Shown: positions 10,228-18,777 of the stretch, piece after piece
How the letters are laid out: each line of letters begins with the position of its first letter
How positions within the stretch are numbered: position 1 is the stretch's first letter
NCBI RefSeq assembly: GCF_013365535.1
Contig: NZ_CP053590.1
Coordinates: 3,214,501 to 3,278,500 of the forward strand
Reading direction: 5' to 3'
DNA from: Aquimarina sp. TRL1
Lineage (GTDB): Bacteria; Bacteroidota; Bacteroidia; Flavobacteriales; Flavobacteriaceae
DNA: 64,000 nt
Notes under the pieces: model-generated
The model's database searches: none
Told to the model about the DNA's origin: nothing
What the model saw: only the letters and a program-made list of their open reading frames with translations
Translations under genes and position numbers: made by a program

Positions 10228-10908
10228 ATGGTGCATCAAAACATAAAAGTAGCAGTTGATGGCGTTGTTTTTGGGTATAAAGACAATATATTAAGCGTAC
10301 TATTAATAAAAAGAGATATTCCACCCTTTCAGGAATATTGGGCATTACCCGGAGGATTGGTAAAAGAAGAAGAAAGCCTGGAAGCAGCAGTAGAGCGAGA
10401 ATTAAAAGAAGAAACAAATGTAACTATTGATTACCTGGAACAATTGTACTCTTTTGGAGAGGTAGGACGTGACCCCAGAAACAGGGTCATTAGTATTACG
10501 TACTTTGGTCTGGTGAAACCAGAGCATTATACGATCAAAGCCGATACAGATGCGAATGATGTGCAATGGTTTGATATTCAGGAACTCCCGGCTCTTGCTT
10601 TTGATCATACAACTATTATTGAAGCTGCCAAAGAACGATTAAAAAACAAGTTGACGTACGAACCTATAGGATTTGATTTGCTAGCAACTAAATTTTTATT
10701 CTCGGATTTAGAAAAATTATATACCACTATTCTGGAAAAGAAAATAGACAGGCGAAATTTTAGAAAGAAAATTCTTGGTTTTGGAATTTTAGAAGAATTA
10801 GATGAAAAAGTTTCGGAAGGACGGGGGCGACCAGCTAACCTATTTAAATTTAATAAGAAACAATATTTTATGCTAAAAGAAAAAGGCTTCTTGTTTGATA
10901 TAAAATAA
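10228..10908 (+). CDS. nrtR: NrtR-like Nudix-domain transcriptional regulator
   Basis: 226 residues. Nudix domain at about 5-140 and a winged-helix domain at about 155-226 (EKKIDRRNFRKKILGFGILE, ending in a GRGRPANLF wing): the NrtR layout. NrtR proteins repress NAD metabolism genes and release DNA when they bind ADP-ribose. The Nudix box fits G-x5-E-x7-RELxEE, but the usual final Gly is Asn (EETNV), so hydrolytic activity may be reduced or lost. Next to it are NAD and ADP-ribose genes, and a matching palindrome lies over the promoters of the prs-like and nadV genes, which are its likely targets. Assignment as regulator rather than plain ADP-ribose pyrophosphatase rests on the C-terminal domain and this context. 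Confidence 0.82.
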   Translation: MVHQNIKVAVDGVVFGYKDNILSVLLIKRDIPPFQEYWALPGGLVKEEESLEAAVERELKEETNVTIDYLEQLYSFGEVGRDPRNRVISITYFGLVKPEHYTIKADTDANDVQWFDIQELPALAFDHTTIIEAAKERLKNKLTYEPIGFDLLATKFLFSDLEKLYTTILEKKIDRRNFRKKILGFGILEELDEKVSEGRGRPANLFKFNKKQYFMLKEKGFLFDIK

Positions 10909-11148
10909 GTACTGTTCTGAATGAAGTAAACTATCTTATAAAAGATTGGATAGGGAATAAATCAAGCGTTGAATCTATATTTTTTAATGGTGAAGAGAAA
11001 TGAACTGCCCTGCGGAGCACTATAATGAGCGGATCATTATCTTATTTATAATATATTTTTGGGGCATACCTGTGAGATCTAAAAAAAGTTTTAATCCATT
11101 AGTATCTTCTGTGGAATAATTAAATAATGTATTTTTTACGCAAAATAT

Positions 11149-11179
11149 TTTGTGGTATCGTTTTTCTGAGGTATTTTTG
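11149..11179 (+). promoter_or_regulatory. Promoter of the prs-like operon (TTTG-N19-TATTTTTG)
   Basis: TTTG at 11149-11152 and TATTTTTG at 11172-11179 with 19 bases between fit the Bacteroidota housekeeping promoter. The start codon is at 11198, so the leader is about 14 bases. Confidence 0.7.
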
Positions 11180-11195
11180 CGTTAAAATAACGCAA
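11177..11195. promoter_or_regulatory. Palindromic operator, candidate NrtR box
   Basis: TTGCGTTAAAATAACGCAA has perfect 8-base arms (TTGCGTTA / TAACGCAA) around AAA. It overlaps the -7 element and the expected transcription start, where a bound repressor would block transcription. The same TTGCGT-N7-ACGCAA design recurs at 21174-21192 before nadV. Confidence 0.75.
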
Positions 11196-11197
11196 TT

Positions 11198-12016
11198 ATG
11201 AATTATCTACATCTAGATCCTCTTTTTACACCTTTCGGACCATCTATTCATTTTGAAGCATTTGTTTTTAGTGGAGGAGAGCCACATATTAAAATTCAGG
11301 AGATACCCCTGGGGGAAGAAATTTGTATTACTCATAGAATACGATCATTCAATGATTTAGGCTTATTGTTGATTGCAACTGATGCATTAAAGAGGATGGG
11401 AGTAGCCACCATAGATGTATTTATACCGTATTTTCCGGCAGCGAGACAAGACAGAGTTATGGTTGTAGGTGAGGCATTAAGTGTCAAAGTGTATACAGAT
11501 ATCATAAATGCGCAGGGATATCGTCAGGTAAAGGTATTTGATCCGCATTCAGAGGTAGTCCCAGCGTTACTAAATAATGTAACGGTGCTTCATAACTATG
11601 ATTTTGTAAAAGAATCTTTAGAGCAAATAAAAGAGGAGGTCGTGTTGATTTCTCCTGATGGGGGAGCCTTAAAGAAAATTTATAAAGTTTCAGGATTTTT
11701 AGGAGGAATTCCGGTAGTAGAGTGTTCTAAGAAAAGAGATGTGAAAACCGGGCAGCTATCTGGATTCAAAGTATACGAAGATACTTTAGAAGGAAAACAT
11801 TGTGTTATAGTAGATGATATCTGTGATGGAGGAGGAACATTTTTAGGGCTGGCAACAGCATTGAGGGCAAAACAGGCAGCAAAATTAAGTTTAATTGTAA
11901 GTCACGGGATATTTAGTAAGGGTACAACAGCTTTGGAGGATTGTTTTGATACTGTTTTTACAACAAACTCATTTGCAGATGTAGAAGGAGAAAACATTAC
12001 TCAGATAAAATTATAA
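11198..12016 (+). CDS. Ribose-phosphate pyrophosphokinase-like protein (Prs family, short form)
   Basis: 272 residues, shorter than the usual about 310 of housekeeping Prs. Conserved features: ATP-binding PYFPAARQDR (77-86), FDPHSEV (114-120, replacing the usual DLHS) and the PRPP loop IVDDICDGGGT (about 203-213). The expected reaction is ribose 5-phosphate + ATP to PRPP + AMP, giving PRPP for nicotinamide salvage by NadV. In some bacteria and phages, short Prs relatives next to NadV relatives instead pyrophosphorylate ADP-ribose (Adps of the NARP1 pathway); sequence alone does not decide this here. First gene of a four-gene operon behind the palindromic operator. Confidence 0.85.
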   Translation: MNYLHLDPLFTPFGPSIHFEAFVFSGGEPHIKIQEIPLGEEICITHRIRSFNDLGLLLIATDALKRMGVATIDVFIPYFPAARQDRVMVVGEALSVKVYTDIINAQGYRQVKVFDPHSEVVPALLNNVTVLHNYDFVKESLEQIKEEVVLISPDGGALKKIYKVSGFLGGIPVVECSKKRDVKTGQLSGFKVYEDTLEGKHCVIVDDICDGGGTFLGLATALRAKQAAKLSLIVSHGIFSKGTTALEDCFDTVFTTNSFADVEGENITQIKL

Positions 12017-12020
12017 CAAG

Positions 12021-12968
12021 ATGAATGCAGATCGTATTTGGGGAGGGATTTTTGGAGTAGCTGTTGGAGATGCTCTAGGAGTTCCGGTGGAATTTAAAAC
12101 AAGAGAAAGTCTAAAAGAAAACCCTGTTTCAGAAATGAAGGGCTATATGTCATGGAATCAACCTCCAGGAACCTGGTCTGATGATAGCTCATTATTATTT
12201 TGCACAATAGCTGCTTTACTAGAAGAATATAACCTCGAAAGAATAGGAAACTACTTTGTGCGATGGTATAGAGAAGGCTTTTGGGGAGCACATCATGAGG
12301 TATTCGATATAGGAGGAAGTACAAAGCATGCTATTCAAAGAATTATGAAGGGAGAATCTGCAAAGTTTTCGGGGAATTTATTTGCAGAGGATAATGGGAA
12401 TGGATCCCTCATGAGAATTTTACCATTGGTGTATTTTTTAGCTCCTGAAAAAGATATGACTAGGAGGTATCAAATCGTAAAAGAGGTCTCGTCAATTACA
12501 CATGCTCATTTTAGATCAGTGTTTGCCTGTTTTATATATGTAGAATATGGATTGTTATTGTTGAAAGGCATAAATAAAAAAACAGCTTATCAAAAAGTAA
12601 AAGAAAGAGTATTGGATTTTGCCAAAAAAATGGAATTTAACCCTGAGGAAATAGCACTGTTTTCTAGGGTACTAGTACAGGATATAGAGAGTCAAAAAGA
12701 AGAAGCTATACATAGTTCTGGATATGTATTACATTCGTTGGAGGCTTCTTTATGGTGCTTTCTACAGGAAGACACCTATAAAAAAACCGTATTGAAAGCA
12801 GTTAATTTAGGAGGAGATACAGACACTACTGCTGCTATTGCTGGAGGGATGGCAGGACTTTATTATGGGTATGATAATATACCTCAAATATGGAAAAACC
12901 AAATAGCAAGATATAAGGATATAGAAAAATTGATCGCAAGCTTTTGTAATCGGCTGATAGTAATATGA
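12021..12968 (+). CDS. ADP-ribosylglycohydrolase (DraG/ARH family)
   Basis: 315 residues. Family motifs: GVAVGDALGVPVEF (about 11-24), GTWSDDSSL (about 50-58; Mg-binding acidic cluster), NGSLMRILPL (about 124-133), THAHFRS (about 160) and LGGDTDTTAAIAGG near the C-terminus (second Mg-binding cluster). These enzymes use two Mg ions to remove ADP-ribose from proteins, nucleic acids or small molecules. The start is 4 bases after the prs-like stop, so translation is probably coupled. In this operon it would clear ADP-ribosylated products and feed NAD turnover; its substrate is not known. Confidence 0.9.
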   Translation: MNADRIWGGIFGVAVGDALGVPVEFKTRESLKENPVSEMKGYMSWNQPPGTWSDDSSLLFCTIAALLEEYNLERIGNYFVRWYREGFWGAHHEVFDIGGSTKHAIQRIMKGESAKFSGNLFAEDNGNGSLMRILPLVYFLAPEKDMTRRYQIVKEVSSITHAHFRSVFACFIYVEYGLLLLKGINKKTAYQKVKERVLDFAKKMEFNPEEIALFSRVLVQDIESQKEEAIHSSGYVLHSLEASLWCFLQEDTYKKTVLKAVNLGGDTDTTAAIAGGMAGLYYGYDNIPQIWKNQIARYKDIEKLIASFCNRLIVI

Positions 12969-13002
12969 TCAACTGTTTTATGTCAAAAAAAGAAGGAGAA
13001 GA

Positions 13003-13548
13003 ATGAAAAACAATGATAAAAGAATAGGGAAGTTTTTAAGTTTGATTTTAAGGCATCAACCTGAAAAAATAGGAATACAACTCGATAAAAATGGCTGGGT
13101 AGAAGTCTCTAGTTTATTGGAGAAAATAAAGGTGTATTACCCTCAATTGGATCAGGAATTATTAGAGCATTTGGTAAAGACAAATGATAAACAGCGCTAC
13201 GCCTTTAATGATGATAAAACCAAAATCCGGGCCAATCAAGGACATTCCGTTTCAGTAGCATTAGCTTATGAAGCCGAAAAACCCCCAGAAATGTTATACC
13301 ATGGAACAATTGCTGCTTTTATGAAATCTATTTGCAAAGAAGGGTTGCTAAAAATGAATAGACATCATGTGCATCTGAGTCAGGATATAGAAACAGCTAC
13401 AAAAGTTGGAGCCAGAAGAGGAAAACCTGTTATACTGTTTATCCAGTCAGGAAAAATGTACCGGGAAGGAATTTCTTTTTTTAAATCAAAAAATGGAGTT
13501 TGGTTAACAGAGTCAGTACCTTCGCGGTATATAAATGTTACTGAATAA
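13003..13548 (+). CDS. kptA: RNA 2'-phosphotransferase, Tpt1/KptA family
   Basis: 181 residues, the normal size. It uses NAD+ to remove an internal RNA 2'-phosphate, giving nicotinamide and ADP-ribose 1''-2'' cyclic phosphate. Visible signatures: KFLSLILRHQPE with the conserved Arg17-His18, GWVEVSSLL, the NQGHS motif (about residue 76), YHGT, HHVHLSQD and ARRGKPVIL. Bacteria mostly lack tRNA 2'-phosphates from splicing, so the natural substrate is open; RNA repair or 2'-phospho-ADP-ribosylation of RNA ends are possibilities from the family. Its last base is the first base of the next gene's ATG, indicating tight coupling with the metallophosphoesterase. Confidence 0.93.
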   Translation: MKNNDKRIGKFLSLILRHQPEKIGIQLDKNGWVEVSSLLEKIKVYYPQLDQELLEHLVKTNDKQRYAFNDDKTKIRANQGHSVSVALAYEAEKPPEMLYHGTIAAFMKSICKEGLLKMNRHHVHLSQDIETATKVGARRGKPVILFIQSGKMYREGISFFKSKNGVWLTESVPSRYINVTE

Positions 13549-14273
13549 TGAGAACATTAGTCATAGGAGATATTCATGGAGGGTTTAAAGCGCTATTACA
13601 ATTGCTTAAAAGAGCAAAAGTAACAACAGAAGACAGACTTATTTTCTTAGGAGATTATGTGGATGGATGGAGTGAATCCGCAACTCTTATTGATTTTCTA
13701 ATACAACTAGATAAAAAACAAACCTGTGTTTTTATCAAAGGAAACCACGATGTATGGTGGGGAGAATGGTTGGAGTATCAAAAAACAGATAATAAAATCT
13801 GGTATCAAAACGGAGGAAGAGAGACAATTACTTCATATAGAGGGGCATCTTATGACCTGGCTGCTCACTACACGTTTTATAAAAAACTAAAAAATTACCA
13901 CATCGATGATCAGAATCGATTATTTATTCATGCAGGTTTCTCCTCTATGCATGGTCCCCAAAAAGAAGTGTATGAGTCCAATTATAGCTGGGATAGAACA
14001 TTATGGGAAATGGCATTGACAATGGATACCAATATTGAGAAAACAGCTAGTGTATACCCCCAACGTCTGAAGTTGTTTTCTGAAATATATATAGGACATA
14101 CTCCTACAATCAAATATAACCGTGATACTCCAATGAGGGGAGTGAATGTATGGAATATAGATACCGGAGCTGCTTTTACAGGAAAGTTAACAGCATTGGA
14201 TATAGAAACTAAAGAGTATTGGCAAAGTGATGCATTGCCTTCGTTATACCCAATGGAGAGCGGCAGGAACTAA
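13548..14273 (+). CDS. Calcineurin-like metallophosphoesterase (PPP-type)
   Basis: 241 residues. It has the PPP phosphatase motifs in order: GDIHGGF (7-13), GDYVDGW (about 36-42), GNHD (about 65-68), a later His (HAGF, about 125) and GHTP near residue 184. These ligate two metal ions for phosphomonoester or diester hydrolysis. The ATG overlaps the kptA stop by one base. Because KptA yields a cyclic phosphate of ADP-ribose, a phosphoesterase acting on that product or on RNA ends would fit the operon, but this is inference from position. No terminator was seen directly after the stop. Confidence 0.88.
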   Translation: MRTLVIGDIHGGFKALLQLLKRAKVTTEDRLIFLGDYVDGWSESATLIDFLIQLDKKQTCVFIKGNHDVWWGEWLEYQKTDNKIWYQNGGRETITSYRGASYDLAAHYTFYKKLKNYHIDDQNRLFIHAGFSSMHGPQKEVYESNYSWDRTLWEMALTMDTNIEKTASVYPQRLKLFSEIYIGHTPTIKYNRDTPMRGVNVWNIDTGAAFTGKLTALDIETKEYWQSDALPSLYPMESGRN

Positions 14274-14295
14274 ATAAGTCTTTGTGAAACAATCA

Positions 14296-14314
14296 ATTGC
14301 AATAATGTTGCAAT
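14296..14314. promoter_or_regulatory. Palindrome, candidate metalloregulator operator
   Basis: ATTGCAA-TAATG-TTGCAAT has exact 7-base arms and is embedded in a partial direct repeat of TTGCAATAAT. It lies about 110-130 bases upstream of the -7 element of the TonB receptor operon. The regulator is unknown; a Fur/Zur-family site is a guess from the metal-type cargo genes. Confidence 0.45.
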
Positions 14315-14421
14315 AATTGATGTGTTTACAAGTAGTTGCCCGTCAGTAAAATGATAGTGTTAAAGTTTTTGTTTTATCTAATTATTAACAAAATCAAATC
14401 GAGGTTTCTTCTTCTTTTTTC

Positions 14422-14429
14422 TACATTTG
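14422..14429 (+). promoter_or_regulatory. -7 element (TACATTTG) of the TonB receptor operon
   Basis: TACATTTG matches TAnnTTTG and lies 26 bases before the first codon of the small gene at 14456. No clear TTTG is found at the -33 distance, as is common for regulated promoters. Confidence 0.5.
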
Positions 14430-14455
14430 ACCTCCACAATTGACAGCCAAAATCA

Positions 14456-14821
14456 TTGAAAACAAATTTCCGAAAACATATTGCTTTCTTTTTTTTACTC
14501 CTGTTTATAGGAGGGCAATCCTTTCATATATTCCATGAATATTTTTGTGATCATGGAGTAGAAGAAACATTGGGAATTACGGTACAGAAAATAGAGGCTG
14601 AACAAATAAACAAGGCAGTCTCTTTTCAAGAGTATTGCGACTGTTCCTTATTTCATCAATACCAGTTATTCGATACGATACAGCTTTCTGCTGCTGAATT
14701 AGCGCATATTGAAAACATACATGTTTCCAGAAAAATCAATTCGAACAGAAGGGAGTTTATCGCGAATTATACTTTAAAGGAAAGAACACTCAGAGGACCA
14801 CCGAAGTCTATTATTTCATAA
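14456..14821 (+). CDS. Small exported His/Cys-containing protein, unknown
   Basis: 121 residues. The only possible start in frame near the promoter is TTG at 14456; no ATG is available. An N-terminal hydrophobic segment (about 8-22, HIAFFFLLLFIGGQS) is a signal peptide or anchor, followed by a stretch with several His and Cys (HIFHEYFCDH, later EYCDCSLFHQY) that could bind metal. It is the first gene of the TonB receptor operon, a place where Bacteroidota metal uptake operons often have a small exported protein. I do not recognise the family. Confidence 0.65.
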   Translation: MKTNFRKHIAFFFLLLFIGGQSFHIFHEYFCDHGVEETLGITVQKIEAEQINKAVSFQEYCDCSLFHQYQLFDTIQLSAAELAHIENIHVSRKINSNRREFIANYTLKERTLRGPPKSIIS

Positions 14822-14958
14822 TAAGCTATAAGTAGTTATAATGTGTATGGGATGCATATACATTATATAGAATAGAATCGGATCTATTTCTATAGAAATG
14901 GAATCCATACGATCCATACCAGGTATTCAAAATCAATTACTATAAACTTCATTTATAC

Positions 14959-17340
14959 ATGAAGAAATTCTATATCGCAGGAATTGCGATGCTGTTACTA
15001 TGCATATCTATGCATGGTCAGCAAGTATACACTATTGAAGGAAAAATCCTTAATAAGGAAACGAAGAAACCTATTGCAGATGTAACTGTAAAGCTTCATA
15101 ATCAGTACCATGTATCTGATATCCATGGAAACTTTCGGTTTAAGGAAATAATAGAGGGGCAATACATTTTGGAATGCTCCCACGTGGGATACAAAACAGA
15201 AAAACAATCAATAGATATTTCAAAAAATACAGTATTGAAAATCGAGATGGAAACCATTTCAGAAATACTGGATAATGTGTTGATTACCGGTAAGACCGAG
15301 AAACGGAAAAGAAAAGAAATCCCAATGGTATCTACAGTTGTTGATGAAGAGTTTCTAAAATCCAATAGAGAAAATAGTTTGATGAAAACGTTAGAAAAAA
15401 TTCCGGGAGTAAGTACCATTAGTATCGGAACAGGAATGTCGAAACCTGTTATTAGGGGACTGGGATTCAATAGAGTTGTGGTGGTACAGAACGGAATAAA
15501 ACACGAAGCCCAGCAGTGGGGGAGTGATCATGGGTTAGAAATCGATCAATACGGAATTAATGCAGTAGAGGTTATTAAAGGACCTGCATCTTTATTGTAT
15601 GGGTCGGATGCAATAGCAGGAGTGGTCAACATTTTGCCTCCTCCAATATTGAAAAAAAATGAACTACAGGGAGAAATAAGCCTATTGGCACAAACGAACA
15701 CCAATTTGTTAGGAGGATCAATAGGACTTCAGAAACGATACGATCATTGGTATTATGGAGGTAGGTTCACCTATAGAGATTATGGAGATTATAAGGTGCC
15801 AACTGATAGAATATACTATGAGAATTACATTTTCGAGCTTCAGGATCAATATTTGAGAAATACTGCAGGAGTAGAAAAAAATGCCAGTTTTATAACAGGG
15901 TATGTTTCTGATCGTCTGACGTCTTCTCTGATGATTAGTAATGTAAATGCAAAGAATGGTTTTTTTGCAAACGCACATGGATTGGAAGTTAGGACTTCTT
16001 CCATTGATTATGATCAAAGTAACAGAGATATTGATTTGCCATATCACAGTGTAAATCATTTAAAAATAACAAATAATACACTTTTTCATGGAGAACATAT
16101 CGATATAGAAATAGAAGCAGGCTTTCAGCATAATGACAGAGAAGAGCATTCAGAACCGGTGCCTCATGGTTATATGCCAAAACCTCCAGCTACATTGGAA
16201 AGAAAGTTTATGAAAAATACCTATTCACTAAACTGGAGAGGGTATACGAAACACATTGATGTGCATAAGATCCATATCGGAACGAATCTGGAATACCAAA
16301 ATAATAATATAGGAGGATGGGGATTTCTGATCCCTGAATATGATCGTTTTTCTATAGGAGCATATGCGTATGATCAATATCAAATTCATAATAACCTGCA
16401 TTTGCAGGCAGGTATAAGATATGACTATGGAACTCTAAAAACCAAAGAATATTTTGATTGGTATCAATCGCCAATAACAGATGAAACCGGAGTACAAACA
16501 CAGGTTAATCTGCAAAGAGCTTTCAAAAAGAATAAGACGTATGGAAATTTTAGTGGCTCTTTGGGGCTTAGTTATTTGCATAAAAAAATGACCTATAAAA
16601 TTAATATAGGGAAAAGTTTTAGGATGCCATTAGCCAATGAATTAGCCTCAGATGGGGTTAATTATCACATGTATCGATATGAGAAAGGGAACATTGATTT
16701 ATCAGCAGAAGAAGCCTATCAGTTAGATGTCAGTATTGAAAGGGAACATAATAACTATCAGCTGACGATAAGTCCTTTTGTCAACTATTTTAACAATTAT
16801 ATCTATTTAAACCCTACTTCCGAGTATTATGAAACCTTACAGATATACGAATATACACAGAGTGAGGTTTTTAGAATGGGAGGAGAAGTCTCAGTATCCG
16901 TAGAGCCATTACCTAATATCACTTTAGATATCTCTGGAGCATATGTATTTTCCAGACAAATGAGCGGAGCAAAAAAAGATTTTACCCTACCATTTTCTCC
17001 CCCTTTATCAGGAATGTTAACTGCTTCCTACCAATTTAAAGATACGCGTTTGGTTAAGAAATCAGTATTGCAAACAGCGTTTAAAATTGCAGCATCACAA
17101 GATGAAATTGTTCCTCCCGAAGAAAAAACAGCTGGATATCAGCGTGTAGATCTTTCATGGAGCTCGTCTTTTCAGTTTTTTAGAAAATACGATCCCATAT
17201 CCATTTCTCTAAAAATCAATAATGTGTTCAATACCAGGTATTTTGATCATACCAGTTTTTATAGGTTAATTGATGTTCCGGAGCCTGGAAGAAACGTATC
17301 AGTTTCAATTAACCTACCTATAAATAATACCAATAAATAA
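14959..17340 (+). CDS. TonB-dependent outer membrane receptor, probable metal uptake
   Basis: 793 residues. Signal peptide (1-20), carboxypeptidase-like regulatory domain (about 25-100), plug (about 115-230, with SKPVIRGLGFNRVVVVQNG and VEVIKGPASLLYGSDAIAGVVN) and a 22-strand-type beta-barrel to the C-terminal NLPINN end. The plug motif QQWGSDHGLEIDQYG, with an exposed His, is typical of receptors of the ZnuD-like metal group. The His-rich lipoprotein encoded downstream supports zinc or another divalent metal as substrate, which is an inference. It would use TonB-ExbB-ExbD energy to import its ligand. Confidence 0.88.
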   Translation: MKKFYIAGIAMLLLCISMHGQQVYTIEGKILNKETKKPIADVTVKLHNQYHVSDIHGNFRFKEIIEGQYILECSHVGYKTEKQSIDISKNTVLKIEMETISEILDNVLITGKTEKRKRKEIPMVSTVVDEEFLKSNRENSLMKTLEKIPGVSTISIGTGMSKPVIRGLGFNRVVVVQNGIKHEAQQWGSDHGLEIDQYGINAVEVIKGPASLLYGSDAIAGVVNILPPPILKKNELQGEISLLAQTNTNLLGGSIGLQKRYDHWYYGGRFTYRDYGDYKVPTDRIYYENYIFELQDQYLRNTAGVEKNASFITGYVSDRLTSSLMISNVNAKNGFFANAHGLEVRTSSIDYDQSNRDIDLPYHSVNHLKITNNTLFHGEHIDIEIEAGFQHNDREEHSEPVPHGYMPKPPATLERKFMKNTYSLNWRGYTKHIDVHKIHIGTNLEYQNNNIGGWGFLIPEYDRFSIGAYAYDQYQIHNNLHLQAGIRYDYGTLKTKEYFDWYQSPITDETGVQTQVNLQRAFKKNKTYGNFSGSLGLSYLHKKMTYKINIGKSFRMPLANELASDGVNYHMYRYEKGNIDLSAEEAYQLDVSIEREHNNYQLTISPFVNYFNNYIYLNPTSEYYETLQIYEYTQSEVFRMGGEVSVSVEPLPNITLDISGAYVFSRQMSGAKKDFTLPFSPPLSGMLTASYQFKDTRLVKKSVLQTAFKIAASQDEIVPPEEKTAGYQRVDLSWSSSFQFFRKYDPISISLKINNVFNTRYFDHTSFYRLIDVPEPGRNVSVSINLPINNTNK

Positions 17341-17374
17341 CCTTTTATCAATTATATTTTAAATCTAGTAAACA

Positions 17375-18211
17375 ATGAAAAGAAGTATTAAATTTTTATC
17401 AGTTCTGATTCTCAGTATTGTGTTTTGCACCTCTTGTAGTAATGACGATGATGGAGGAAATACATTTGACGAGAATCAAAATGCAGAGCGTTTTTCCGGT
17501 ATAGAGATAGGAAATGCCGCTTATAAAGTGCCTAGATCCAATGTTGATGTCCATATGGAATTCGATTATGAAGGAGCTAAAAAAGTAGATAAGATCTATT
17601 TGGATATTACTCCGGTTTCTACCCCAAACATGCAGGAAGGTGAAGTAGCCTGGGAAGTGAAAGACCACTTGATTCCTTTGAGTAGTGACTATCAGGGAAA
17701 ATTAAATCCTCATATTCATTACCATGTATATTTTGATCCAGACAATAAGTATGAGCCAAAAATAAAAGTAGCACAAGGAACTTATAAGTTAAAAATCACA
17801 GTTATAGAAGAAGATAAGTCTAAAAGTGTAATCACCAAAGAGTTTGAGATTGTTCAGAAGTTTTTCGGTACAAAAGTAGCTGAACAGTCTATTTTAGCTG
17901 CGGGGAGTGCGTCACTACCTACAGAGTTTACATATGATTCTGGAGCAAATACTGTTGATGAAATAGCGTATGAATTATGGTTTGAAGAGTGGAGAGAAGG
18001 GCAAAATGTAGCACCAGGAAAATGGGATAAGATAAATGTAGTATTACCAGCGGATTTATACAAAGGCAAAGTAAGCCCGAAAGTAGTATATGAATTACCG
18101 ATGAATGTAGAGTTTCCTGAAAATGGCTATTGGTTGAATATTTATGTTAAAGAGAGTAGCGAGAAAGAAAGAGTAAAACTTTCTGTTCCTTTTAAAATTG
18201 AAGCAAAATAA
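17375..18211 (+). CDS. Lipoprotein, probable DUF4625-like, in metal receptor operon
   Basis: 278 residues. Lipobox CTSCS with Cys21, followed by an acidic stretch (SNDDDGG) of the type that sends Bacteroidota lipoproteins to the cell surface. The remainder looks like two immunoglobulin-like beta domains; the first has HIHYHVYFD, a His motif typical of DUF4625-type proteins. It starts 34 bases after the TonB receptor stop. Likely a surface metal-binding partner of the receptor. Family call is moderate, because only the first half shows the motif. Confidence 0.65.
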   Translation: MKRSIKFLSVLILSIVFCTSCSNDDDGGNTFDENQNAERFSGIEIGNAAYKVPRSNVDVHMEFDYEGAKKVDKIYLDITPVSTPNMQEGEVAWEVKDHLIPLSSDYQGKLNPHIHYHVYFDPDNKYEPKIKVAQGTYKLKITVIEEDKSKSVITKEFEIVQKFFGTKVAEQSILAAGSASLPTEFTYDSGANTVDEIAYELWFEEWREGQNVAPGKWDKINVVLPADLYKGKVSPKVVYELPMNVEFPENGYWLNIYVKESSEKERVKLSVPFKIEAK

Positions 18212-18228
18212 CCACCCGAGTAATGAAG

Positions 18229-18278
18229 CATGTTCCGGACTTTAGTTGCCCCCTATTCCGGAATGTGTTTCTTTTTTT
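18229..18278 (+). terminator. Intrinsic terminator inside the receptor operon
   Basis: Stem 18229-18239 with 18257-18267 (11 pairs, two of them G-T; core TTCCGGA) and a tail TTTCTTTTTTT. It ends 12 bases before the ATG of the next lipoprotein gene, so that gene is either expressed by read-through or controlled here. Confidence 0.75.
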
Positions 18279-18290
18279 AAAGAAAAAAAG

Positions 18291-18770
18291 ATGAAGAGAA
18301 GAATTGTTTCCCCTGTTTTTATAGTATTATTTTTTACTTTTTTACTGTCCTGTTCCAGTGATGATGAACAACGGGATGAAGAAAAACCAACCATTACATT
18401 ACAATATGATAATGGGTTTCCTCAATCATGTACAGAACTAAAAAGAGGACAACGCTATACGATTAGAGTAAAGGTATCGGATAACAAAGAATTAGCTTCC
18501 TACGGGATTGATATTCATCATAATTTTGACCATCATACGCATGATGATCAGGGAGCACAATGTACACTGGGTCCCATAAAAAAACCTGTAAAACCAATGA
18601 TTTATATGAAGAATAACACATTGGAAACAGGTAAGAAATCGTATGAAATTGTTCATGAAGTGCAGCTAGGGGAAGATATTGATGTAGGAGACTATCACTG
18701 TCAGATTTCAGTTACGGATATTACCGGGTGGCAAGCGAGAACTTCGGTAGATATTAAAATAGTAAAGTAA
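18291..18770 (+). CDS. His-rich DUF4625-type lipoprotein
   Basis: 159 residues from the ATG at 18291; an upstream TTG at 18246 in the same frame lies inside the terminator and is not likely to be used. Lipobox LLSCSS (Cys20) with acidic DDEQRDEE following, as in surface lipoproteins. A single Ig-like domain starts with PTITL and has the cluster DIHHNFDHHTHDDQ (five His in 12 residues), a strong candidate metal site, and ends in VTDITGWQARTSVDI. Such DUF4625 proteins recur beside TonB receptors in Flavobacteriia. Probable role: capture of a divalent metal at the surface. Confidence 0.75.
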   Translation: MKRRIVSPVFIVLFFTFLLSCSSDDEQRDEEKPTITLQYDNGFPQSCTELKRGQRYTIRVKVSDNKELASYGIDIHHNFDHHTHDDQGAQCTLGPIKKPVKPMIYMKNNTLETGKKSYEIVHEVQLGEDIDVGDYHCQISVTDITGWQARTSVDIKIVK

Positions 18771-18777
18771 TAAGTGA

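Noticed and set aside
11134..11143. Additional half-site ACGCAA upstream of the prs-like promoter
   Set aside because: The partner arm at the proper distance matches only three of six bases, so it was not counted as a third operator.
15102..16180. Minus-strand open frames within the TonB receptor gene
   Set aside because: They are complements of a well-conserved receptor; products are low-quality Ile/Phe/Ser-rich sequences.
18246..18290. Upstream TTG start of the His-rich lipoprotein
   Set aside because: It falls inside the terminator hairpin and would push the lipobox away from the N-terminus.
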